A DNA stretch of 64,000 nucleotides, taken from assembly GCA_964035795.1 (NCBI GenBank), contig OZ038320.1, positions 6,727,164 through 6,791,163 on the forward strand, in the 5' to 3' direction. Origin of the DNA: Pterobdella sp. o SKG-2022. Lineage: Eukaryota; Annelida; Clitellata; Hirudinida; Piscicolidae. The notes beneath the pieces are model-generated. The model was not told where the DNA came from, searched no databases, and worked only from the letters and a program-made list of their open reading frames with translations. Below, in pieces: positions 1-9,069 of the stretch; positions within the stretch are counted from its first letter, which is position 1, and each line of letters starts with the position of its first letter. The translations under genes were made by a program, and so were the position numbers.

Positions 1-2
1 AC

Positions 3-3000
3 CTTAGCAACGCCCAGAGCGACTTTTTGCAGTTGCTTGTCGTAAGCTGTAGTTGTTTCCTGGAACCTCACACCAAACCTTTGATGATGATGACAATAAT
101 AAAAATGAAAACCAATAAAAAAAATTATAGAATCATAAATATATATTTAATTTTCATTATGAGATATGATTGCAGTAAAAAATAACAACAATAATAAGAA
201 TAATGAATGAAATAACATTGAACTTAAAAAATGAATTTAGGTATATGTCCTATATCATCATCAGATAGCTAATGTAATCATTATCATCATTCCCATCGTC
301 NNNNNNNNNNNNNNNNNNNNNNNNNNNNNNNNNNNNNNNNNNNNNNNNNNNNNNNNNNNNNNNNNNNNNNNNNNNNNNNNNNNNNNNNNNNNNNNNNNNN
401 NNNNNNNNNNNNNNNNNNNNNNNNNNNNNNNNNNNNNNNNNNNNNNNNNNNNNNNNNNNNNNNNNNNNNNNNNNNNNNNNNNNNNNNNNNNNNNNNNNNN
501 GAAAAGATAATGATGATGAAAATGAGGTATAAAAGAAAAACTATGAGAAGCAACTATGATACCAATGATATAAAACAAGTTACAAGAAAAAGATGGGGCA
601 ACATCATCAATAACAAAAATAGAATAATAATAACAAAATAAAACAATAACTGATAAATACTAACCAATATTGAAATCCTTGTTGATGCCACCGCTAGCAT
701 TGGTGACCAAGACGACTTTGATCCCCAACAAAGCAAACACTCTGACATAAAAAGTTATCTGGGTTGTTGGTGGATGGGGGTTAGAAGTTGGAGGGGGAGG
801 GGGGAGAGGGGTGGATAGGAAGCTGTTTGGTGGGTGAATGGATGGGAATGTTGGGGTTGGGTTAGCAATCCATATCTTAATAACTAAGGTTGGCAGTCGT
901 CAGACTAGATTATTGATCATTATATCTTAACTTTTGAATTGAGCCATTTTTAGAAAAAATTATGACAATAAACGTTAAACGTATACAATGCATTATTCAA
1001 TAACCTATCACGTGTTATTTAAACATGGGAAAAATTAAAATGCTTGTCAGATAATCTTATCTTTGAAGCATTTGGCACTTAAATATATAAGATGGCTTAC
1101 CAAAGTTGAGCAAATTTAAAAATAATTTAATCTGAATGATTTTTTCAAGGCTCATTTATAAAAACAAAAATTCTGAACTCTGAATAGATTCATTAGAAGT
1201 CCTAGCTTTTATTCATAGTTGGAACATTTCATGCAGATTAAAATGTCATTTTTGCAACGAAAGTATATTACTTTTTAAATGAAACTACACACTGTTCAGT
1301 CATTTTTGAGAACTCTAATTCATAATAAAAACCTACGCTATAATAGTATCACTAAGCTAGGTAGTCTTCTGTCAACCTCAGTTAGTTAGACAGATACAGC
1401 AATATAATGTAATAAGCTGAATAAATGCATCATTACAGTCATACAAACACTAAACTTTAAACATGGAATGTCCTTCATAGGCATGCACTCTGCCTTTCAT
1501 GCATACCACCTTGAGTTCAATAGTAATCGATTATTGGTTGTATATGATCGATAGTGGATGATTATTGGTTATAGGATATGACTTTAATGTTTTTCCATTG
1601 ATTTCATAATATATTATTCTAATATCATTAATTGTACATTATTTTTTTTATTTTTTATATGATATTATTGTTCTATGATAGATTATATTTCAGGATAATA
1701 ATATTTTATTATCGACTGTATTAAACTAATGCAACAAACCTGGTTTGCGAACTTTGCGCCTTACAAATTAATTTAACAACAGTATGTATACTAAATGTTT
1801 GTTTCACAATTGATTGTATTAATCATATATTCTCTTTGCATTGTGTTAATTTTATTTCGATATTCATATAGTTTGGTATTCCTTTCACCATTGATCATGT
1901 TACGTAATGGATTTATCTGTACTTAATTTATATTATATGGAATTTTAAAAGTAAGGACAACAAACAAAAAAGTATTTATTAAATGACCCGAAGCTTTTTG
2001 TAAGGCTAGTTTACATTGTTAAGTGACCTTCTTACAAAAAGCTTCGTGTCATTTAATAAATACTTTGTGTTTGTTGACCTTACTTTTAGCTTCAAGCTAT
2101 TGTACTTCATAGCGAATTTTGTTCATTTGAGCAAAGAACTGTTAGGTCTTATATAATTAATACTATTATTTTATCATGAGGGTAACAAAAACAAAGTATT
2201 TTTTCACAAAGCTTATCCTAAGACAAGCTTACAATATCAAATCATAACTTAATTGATAATGTAGGTTTGTCTTGAAAAAAGCTTTGTGAATAAAGTTTGT
2301 AATTACTTTTTGTTTGGTTGCCTAAGTATTTTATTTAAGTTATTCAGCGCTTTTAATAATATTTTATTTTTTTCAAGATAATTGATTCCATTATTGAATA
2401 TATTTTTAAACCCTTATTGAAGCTTATAATAGCAACAATAATCAGAATAAAAAAAGAATAATAGACTAGTTACCTGCTTGTCTTCGAGAAGACCAAACAC
2501 CAGCTTGCCTGCATGGCCTGGCACTGCAGTTGAATTCATGGTTGATGTGATAAAACAATAACAAAAATTTTAAAAATCAAATGATAATAATAATTGAAAT
2601 CATGATGAGAATGAAGTAAAACTATGTAATCATGGGCCAATGAAAAAAATTGATGACTATAATGATCATCATAACAATAATAAACTAAAAAAAACTTAAT
2701 AAAAAAATAAAAAAGAAATAAATAATAAAAATAATAACCAGTAGAAATGGGGAAATGAGGAATGAGGGCATAGTTGATTTCATCAGGTTGTTCCAGGGTG
2801 TCACAAAGCCCTCCTAACCTTCACAATAACAATAATAAAAATAATAATAAAAAAAATAATAACTATCATCAAAATAAGAATAATAAAAAAATGAGAAGAA
2901 TTTTGAAATTAATTGGAAAATTCATCAAGCTGCATATGCAAAATTGAAATAAAATCAATAGTAGTAGTAAAATAAATGGAAATGCTGATAAGAAAAACAA

Positions 3001-3542
3001 AAAAAATAATGAAATTATTAATCATTAAAGCAAAACTGATAAAAACAATAATGAACTCAATAAAAATTAATAAAACTGATGGTAAAATTAATAGGAATAA
3101 TTGTACCCAGTGCCACAAACAATGGCAATTTCAGGCCTGTAATGGGTTTTAGCCTGGATAAAAGACTTTGCCTCCAGCAATTCTATCTGAGCTTGGCTGA
3201 TAAAGCAAATAATTAATTATTTTTAAAAATTTTATTGTTTATTAATTTTGAAGGAATGCTTTTATTTCAATTTTTTGGTTGATTGAATATATTTTTTATT
3301 TTGAATAATTATTATTTATCAGTTGGAAATTATTGGAAAACTTAATTACAATAATTGTATCTATTATCTTTTTATCGAAATAGTTGGCTCAAGTTGATAA
3401 ATTTAATTGCACCTAAGTACGCAATAGAATTTATGCATATTTCACAACCAAACCAAACAAAATTTGATGAACTTTAAAAACTAGTTTATTCATGTTGACT
3501 ATATAACTAGGAAACATACTTGAAGTCTGTTTTTGTCGCCAT
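3..3542 (-). CDS. PNP: Purine nucleoside phosphorylase, 3' end off window
   Basis: Phosphorolysis of purine (deoxy)nucleosides to free base and (deoxy)ribose-1-phosphate; cytosolic purine salvage. Exons, 5' to 3' on the minus strand: 3520-3542 (start MATKTDF), 3107-3196, 2739-2818, 2474-2523, 1456-1509, 665-758, one missing exon, 3-78. All visible junctions have GT/AG and matching phases. Recognised segments in order: IAIVCGTGLGGL (phosphate loop), HFPISTVPGHAGKLVFG, VCMKGRVHAYEGHS (Arg and His of the phosphate/ribose site), RVFALLGIKVVLVTNASGG, and a segment ending AYDKQLQKVALGVAK. These follow the trimeric PNP order. The phosphate-loop Ser of mammalian PNP (GSGLGG) is Thr here. The exon expected between 665 and 78 (roughly 25 residues, entering in phase 1 and leaving in phase 2) is not visible and probably falls in the N gap. 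The catalytic C-terminal part lies beyond position 1. Family assignment is firm; start and small exons are inferred from splice sites. Confidence 0.92.
301..500. other. Assembly gap (200 N)
   Basis: Exactly 200 N. It interrupts the intron region between two PNP exons. No PNP exon is visible in the readable flanks (79-300 and 501-664), so the missing exon probably lies here. Confidence 0.98.
1345..1420 (+). repeat. Old fragment of dispersed repeat X
   Basis: Resembles the 3' part of the repeat at 30085-30290: both carry CTTCTGTCAA, then an AGTTA..GAGACA-like block and a GTATAATCTAAT-like end. It lies in a PNP intron. Strongly diverged; identification by eye. Confidence 0.4.
1947..2087. mobile_element. 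Foldback MITE, family A, copy 1
   Basis: Two long arms are inverted copies of each other. Each reads from AGTAAGGTCAACAAACACA through AAGTATTTATTAAATGAC to a GAAGCTTTTTGTAAG core. The spacer is about 30 bp. The same element occurs at 24562-24682. No coding capacity; it lies in a PNP intron. Confidence 0.8.
2181..2321. mobile_element. Foldback MITE, related to family A
   Basis: Inverted arms run from GGTAACAAAAACAAAGTA to TTCACAAAGCTT, with an inner inverted pair AAGACAAGCTT / GGTTTGTCTT. The arms are less perfect than in family A, but the AAGCTT-centred design is alike. It lies in a PNP intron, about 95 bp from family A copy 1. Confidence 0.65.
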
Positions 3543-4007
3543 TTCTGAGTTTTTTGGAAAATTAAAGTAAAAATTTAATTTAAAAGTCAAATGATATTTT
3601 TAATTATGATTAAAAAAATGTTTAGGTGAAAAATAAACGTTTAAAATAGTTTTAGACTTTAACCTGTACGGTGTGAGGGTGATAAAAGTGAACTAAACTT
3701 AATACAGTAAATTTATGTAGTTTTAACTTTATTCATAAAAGATTGAATCAACAAAACTTTTTATTTTTTTATTGCAACTAAATATTTTTTTCAAAAATCG
3801 TTTTCAAGTTTTCAATGAAAAATAATTTTTAAGTTATGGATTTTATTGTAACAAATGATTATGTAAATTTAATTTTTTCTAGCTTTTTAAGCTATTAGTG
3901 AATCTTTTGAGAATTCATATCATAAGAATAATTTTTTTGAAACAATTATTGGACTTGGAAATCTCTGAATACAGTTAATAGTCAAATCTTTTTAGAATTC
4001 CAATTTT
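3543..4007. other. Intergenic, PNP start to G1 3' end
   Basis: AT-rich stretch between the PNP start codon and the poly(A) signal of the next minus-strand gene. I see no ORF, hairpin or repeat. It must hold the PNP promoter, but I recognise no specific element. Confidence 0.6.
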
Positions 4008-4013
4008 TTTATT
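4008..4013 (-). terminator. Poly(A) signal of G1
   Basis: AATAAA on the minus strand, directly after the TGA stop of G1 exon 2. Confidence 0.5.
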
Positions 4014-4014
4014 T

Positions 4015-7000
4015 TCAGACTTTGTTTTTTGAAGCCGCTTTAGGAAAAAGAACTGCGATATTGTCACTAACAAAACTTTCGAAATTCTTTTCAGAATTTT
4101 TAAATTCTTGTTCAAGGTTTTTTTTTTTCCTGTATAGTGAATTGATGTGTTCAAGAATTTTATTTTTACTTTCAAGATATTCATCTAATTTTTTTTCTAC
4201 GAAGTGAATCTTTTCACTATCTGTACGCTTGAACTTAGACAACTCTGAATGTAAAGCAGGTTGAGATTGTGGATTTGTCGTTCCACAATCTTGCTTGGAG
4301 TTATCCAGCCTTGATTTAAGAATTTTGTCATGTAAAGCATAGAATGTTTTGATAAATTGTTTTTCCTTTTCGGCATCATGTTTCTCACAACTGTTTGGAA
4401 AGTGAGTTTCTGGCTTGTTACCAATATGTTGTTCCAAATATTTGTTGTTGCTTAATCTGCTACTTCTACTGTGCTATAAATTAAATTTGGAAAATAAACT
4501 TATTATATTTAATAAAAAAAAATACATCAATTATATTCATTAGTAAAAAACTAAGCTTTTCAAAAAAATTTTAGTTATCTGAAAATGATATTCTTAGCAA
4601 ATCAAAAGCTTAGTTATTTGTAATGGATAAAACTTATGTTGTGTTTCTTGTTGCATTGAATTTAGTTAAAGAATGTACATGCTAAAATGATCTTAGATGG
4701 GCATGCTTCTAGGGAAATAGAAGTTTAAAAAGATTGAGAGTTATTTAAAAAAAGATTTTGAAAATTGAAAAACCGAGTTTATGTAGAAGCGATAAACGAA
4801 AGAAAACAAAAAGAGAGAAATGCATTAAAAGGTGTGAAAGACCAAGCTAGCAGTGGTGTTGAAAACTTCGGTAAAAAAATGGTGGATTAGGAGGGTTTCA
4901 ATAGTTATACTAGTCAAGGCCCCTATAGCTCAATGGTTGAGAATTAGACTAATTATCTAAAGTTACCGGGTTCGATCCCGCGTGGGCCGACAATTAGCAC
5001 TTGTTCCACAGTGTGTTTTCGCTACATTAAATTTGTAGCAAGCGCTTTGTTCTATAAGGAAAAGCGCTTTTTAAATACTGTATTACATTACATTAAATTA
5101 CATTAAATTACATTAAATTACATTACATTAAATTACATTAAATTAAATTAAATTACATTAAATTAAATTACATTACATTACATTACATTACATTACATTA
5201 AATTACATTACATTACATTACATTACATTAAATTACATTAAATTACATTAAATTACATTACATTACATTACATTACATTACATTACATTACATTACATTA
5301 CATTACATTACATTACATTACATTACATTACATTACATTACATTACATTACATTACATTACATTACATTACATTACATTACATTACATTACATTACATTA
5401 CATTACATTACATTACATTACATTACATTACATTACATTACATTACATTACATTACATTACATTACATTACATTACATTACATTACATTACATTACATTA
5501 CATTACATTACATTACATTAAATTAAATTAAATTAAATTAAATTAAATTAAATTAAATTAAATTAAATTAAATTAAAGTAAATTAAATTAAATTAAATTA
5601 AATTAAATTAAATTAAATTAAATTAAATTAAATTAAATTAAATTAAATTAAATTAAATTAAATTAAATTAAATTAAATTAAATTAAATTAAATTAAATTA
5701 AATTACATTACATTACATTACATTACATTACATTACATTACATTACATTACATTACATTACATTACATTACAGTACAGTACAGTACATTACATTACATTA
5801 CATTACATTACATTACATTACAAGGCATTAAAAAAAACTGAACAAAGAAGTATTTTATAAGAAACGGTGACGGTGGTAAAAACAAAAAAAAACAACAGAT
5901 AGATGTAGAAATTTGGAAAAAAGAGCAGAATTTGAAGAAAGGCAAGACTACAAATACTGAAGGAAATGTGAAAATATCAATAAGAATCTTTATGAAGGAG
6001 AAAAAAGTAATTTAGGCGTAAAAAGAAAAATGAGATTAAACTCAAAATGTTTTTCAAGAGTTTTGGTTGGAAGTTGAAGAAATTGGATGGTATTGAGAAA
6101 TGTTGGAGAAGCCAAGAAAATGTTTTTCAAAACGAGAGTGATGATGGATAAGTTAGAAGTGGAGAATTTGAAGAAGCTGAATAGAGATCTACAAGATTAA
6201 TATAAACAGAATAGAAAAAATCTTCAACAATTTTGGGTGATAATACTAGTAAGAGTAAAGGCAATGATGATGATAAGGTCAGGGAAAATAAAAGGTTAAA
6301 ATAAAGTTTGAGAAAAATTTAAATATAATGAGTAACATTTCAGAACATTAGTTCGGTTATTAAAATACGAAGCTTTTCGTTACCAACATAACATTTTCAA
6401 ATAGCTTTAGTGATATTTTTTTGCAATTATAATGCTTATGATGAACTTTATCTCCATTCTCAGTATATATAAGCGATGTCGTTGGTGTGTTTCTCATTCT
6501 GGAAAATGCTATGTTGATAACGAAAAGCTTCGTATCTTAATAACCTTACTAGTTTTTTTAATTCTTCGAGTCAAACGTAAATATCCGAATGAAAACACTT
6601 TTAGGAGTATATTTTATTCCACGAAGCTTTTCGTAAGATGAAATTAAAAGTCCATCTTACGAAAAGCTTCGTGGAATAAAATATACTCCTAAAAGTGTTT
6701 TCATTTGAATATATAAACCGAACTAATGTTCTGAAATGTTACTCATTATATTTAAATGTTTCTCAAACTTTATTTTAACCTTTTATTTTCCCTGACCTTA
6801 TCATCATTGTCTTTACTCTTGTATATTATTCATTTTATTGTGGTTTTTGAAAAAATCATTTAAATATAATGTTCAACTAAGCCATACTTGTTTCTGTGCT
6901 AAATAGTTGTTAGAAGATATTTCATCGAGTTTGTGTCTTCTATTGAAACTTCTCTTGTCACAAAATGACTTTTTGTCTGATAGTTTTCTAGGTTCAAAAT

Positions 7001-8519
7001 TAAAACTGCTATTACTTAGTTCTTTTTTTGCTTTTGTAGAGTTTCTTTTAAATTTTTTTTTGTTCTCCGTTAGATTTCCAGAGCTATCTGAACATTTATA
7101 ATTTTGTACTTTTTTTCTTCTTTCCAAGCTAGAGACTGCAAAAGAAGACTGACTGTGTGAAAAAACTTTTTGCAAATATTCTTTAGGCTTTGGAACGTAT
7201 TTACTTTTTATTCTAAAAAATTTTTTCTTTCTATTTTTACCTTTTTTAGGCGTAGTATTAATTTTTGAAAAACTTTCAATTTTGTTGCTTAAAGGTATTT
7301 CCAATATTGGATAATACCTAGATTTTGTTGTTTTTTCATCTTGAAAAACTAAAAGCATTTTAGGCAATGTGACTTCACTGGTTTCGTCTTTGATGACATA
7401 ATTTACCCTTATGTTAGAATTCTCAACATTTGAAGACTCAATTTCTTGGTTGGCATCAGAATCTGAATTCATGTGGGACAAATAAGTAGCGCCTTTTTTT
7501 GTAATTTCAGGACTAGAAGAGTTTCTTTTTCTAGATTTAGATGTTTTAGTTTTACAAAATTTTATTTCAACTTTGTTTCCTTCTATGCTTCTTAATCTAG
7601 CAGAAGTTTTTTTCAATTTTTTTAGTCTTTTGATTCTTTTAGTTCTATCTAACTTTTTGACTTTTTTGGTATTCTTAAATTTTTCTGGTTCTTCATACTT
7701 CGACAAAAAAATTTTATTGCAAGATGTAGAACTACTACTATTTTTTTCAGATTCTTCATCTGTTTCGGTTATTTCAAAAGGAATTTTCTTGGAAACTTTT
7801 TTTAAACTTTCTTTAATTCTAGCATTCCGTAGTAATGCATCAAATTCTGTGTCTGTTCCAAATATATTTTTATGATTTTTTTTGTTAATTATTTCAGAAC
7901 TAATACCATGTAATAATGCTACAGATTTTACTCCAGATTTACCATTCATAGTTTCAGTTTTTTTTACTTTATTTTTTTTTCTTTCATCTGATGAATCCCT
8001 TTTCATCGACTTTGTGTTATTATGAGCCTCTTTACTTTTAGACCCATTTTTTTCTTCTCTTTTTTTTTTTTGTTTCTTCGGGTTATCATTTCCTTCATCT
8101 CCATCTTTTTTTTTATTGATTCTATCCTTAAATTTTTTGTTTTGTGAATTTTCACAATCAGAAAGTTCATCTTTTGAATCAAGATTAAGTTTTTTTTGAA
8201 AGGCTTTCAGTTTCAGTACGTCAGTAATCTTTCTATTATTATGGCACGCAGAAATGGGTAATTCTTCGTAGGCACCATAGCCGTACATACAGCTGCAGCC
8301 TCCGCTGTACCCATTATAGAAATTCAGTGCAGAACAGCATGGGTGGTCACAGTTTGAATTCATATTGAAAAAGTCCCTCCTATCACAATGTTTCAAATTT
8401 TTTCTATTGAATGTTGATGTTTTTTCATAAAAGTTTGTCCTTATGGAATTTTCATAGACACCAAAATAACATCTTTCCTCTAAACTTCCCGTGTGCCTAT
8501 GAAAATCATTTTTTGTCAT
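4015..8519 (-). CDS. G1: unrecognised Lys/Ser-rich protein with Cys/Gly/Tyr patch, two exons
   Basis: I do not recognise the family. Exon 1 (8519-6888) opens with ATG (MTKNDFHRHTG) and codes 544 residues. Exon 2 (4473-4015) codes 152 residues plus stop. They were joined because exon 2 has no ATG near its start, begins at a phase-0 acceptor (TTTATAG), and exon 1 contains a phase-0 donor (CAA|GTATGG) five codons before its stop. The joined product is about 696 aa. Visible: a Cys/Gly/Tyr patch near residues 55-82 (CDHPCC ... GGCSCMYGYG), then long Lys/Ser/Asn/Glu-rich stretches with many KKxK clusters that could act as nuclear or nucleic-acid-binding signals. A likely coiled coil lies in exon 2 (repeated Leu/Ile/Phe heptads, about 70 residues). 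The 2.4-kb intron holds a SINE, a microsatellite and nested foldbacks. Without the splice, exon 1 would end at 6873 as a 548-aa protein. Confidence 0.6.
4918..5084 (+). mobile_element. tRNA-derived SINE, copy 1
   Basis: The head folds like a tRNA. GGCCC pairs with GGGCC at the acceptor, there is an A-box-like TAGCTCAATGGTTGAG and a perfect B box GGTTCGATCCC. An anticodon stem TTAGA/TCTAA encloses a 7-nt loop with AAT, which suggests tRNA-Ile ancestry. An unrelated body follows (TTCCACAGTGTGTTTTCGC, then AGCAAGCGCTTTGTTCTAT and AAAAGCGCTT), then a tail of ATTAC units. Other copies lie at 48645-48832 and 20150-20335 (reverse). It lies in the G1 intron. No functional tRNA is expected, because the element recurs with a conserved non-tRNA body. 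Confidence 0.9.
5085..5821. repeat. ATTAC/AATTA pentanucleotide satellite grown from the SINE tail
   Basis: About 737 bp of 5-bp units that alternate in blocks: mixed ACATT/AAATT, then a long pure ACATT block, a pure AAATT block (about 5521-5700), then ACATT again with three ACAGT variants. It follows the SINE 3' end directly, so it is an expanded SINE tail. Confidence 0.93.
6252..6820. mobile_element. Nested foldback elements with ACGAAAAGCTTCGT core
   Basis: Three inverted-repeat layers. Outer arms of about 110 bp: 6252-6362 and 6711-6820. A hairpin with arms about 6355-6392 and 6510-6545, centred on TACGAAGCTTTTCGT. A tight hairpin with arms about 6590-6641 and 6653-6710 and a spacer of about 10 bp. 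The short palindromic core recurs four times here and again in family A at 2.0 and 24.6 kb. No ORF of note. It lies in the G1 intron. Confidence 0.85.
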
Positions 8520-8688
8520 TTTGCGTTTTTTAGCTTTAGTTTTTACTTTTTATTTAAAAATTTCCATTAGTAAATAAACTTTGTTTACTTGATGACGTTT
8601 CAAAATTAATTCCAATATAAATTTAAAAAAATTATTTTTTTATGTAAATTTTTATTGTTTCAAATACTATGACACTCTAAGCCAACAT

Positions 8689-8982
8689 TTATTTATAACT
8701 AGCAAGTAATTTCTTTTGCTTGTACCCATATGAAAAAGAAACAATTACTTTTAACTTCACATTAATGTCATTTAATTCAAATGATCCTCCATAGAAATAC
8801 CTGCTCAACTCGAAATCAACTTGAGGTGGTTTAACTGAACTTTCTTGAAAACTATCGTTGAGCTTTAAAATCTGAAGCATTTGAAAGGAATTAAATTTAT
8901 ACAAAGATGAATATGTTGCATGAGACAATTTTTTAATCCGTGGGTCGTAATATTTGAAAAAAGAAGTGATATATAAAATCAA
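8689..8982 (-). CDS. Small open frame (97 codons), possible last exon
   Basis: An open frame between G1 and G2 that starts with no ATG; the first ATG is internal and an in-frame stop lies just upstream. Composition is normal-protein-like, unlike the Lys/Ser-rich neighbours. An acceptor-like TTCCTTTCAAATGCTTCAG lies inside it. The stop overlaps a TATAAATAAATG poly(A)-like signal. The spacing of FNSFQMLQILKLNDSFQE, VDFELSRYFYGGSFEL and VKLKVIVSF loosely recalls the C-terminal half of bacterial WYL-domain regulators, but I cannot confirm this. It could be a 3' exon, a decayed gene or chance. Confidence 0.25.
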   Translation of the reverse strand: MILYITSFFKYYDPRIKKLSHATYSSLYKFNSFQMLQILKLNDSFQESSVKPPQVDFELSRYFYGGSFELNDINVKLKVIVSFSYGYKQKKLLASYK

Positions 8983-9019
8983 TCAAACTGATTTTATTTT
9001 GAATTTCACACTCGACACA

Positions 9020-9025
9020 TTTATT
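9020..9025 (-). terminator. Poly(A) signal of G2
   Basis: AATAAA on the minus strand, 45 bp after the G2 stop. Confidence 0.6.
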
Positions 9026-9069
9026 ATGTTTTATATATTATTAAACGAAACTTTTTTGAATGCTTGACG

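Noticed and set aside
4930..4990. Functional tRNA-Ile gene
   Set aside because: The tRNA-like head recurs at 20.3 and 48.7 kb always with the same non-tRNA body and ATTAC tail, so it is a SINE.
4918..5821. CRISPR-like or centromeric array
   Set aside because: Units are 5 bp with no spacers and start at a SINE tail; eukaryotic context.
6873..6887. Native C-terminus of G1 exon 1
   Set aside because: Considered, but the phase-0 GTATGG donor and the headless exon at 4015-4473 make splicing more likely; kept as an alternative only.
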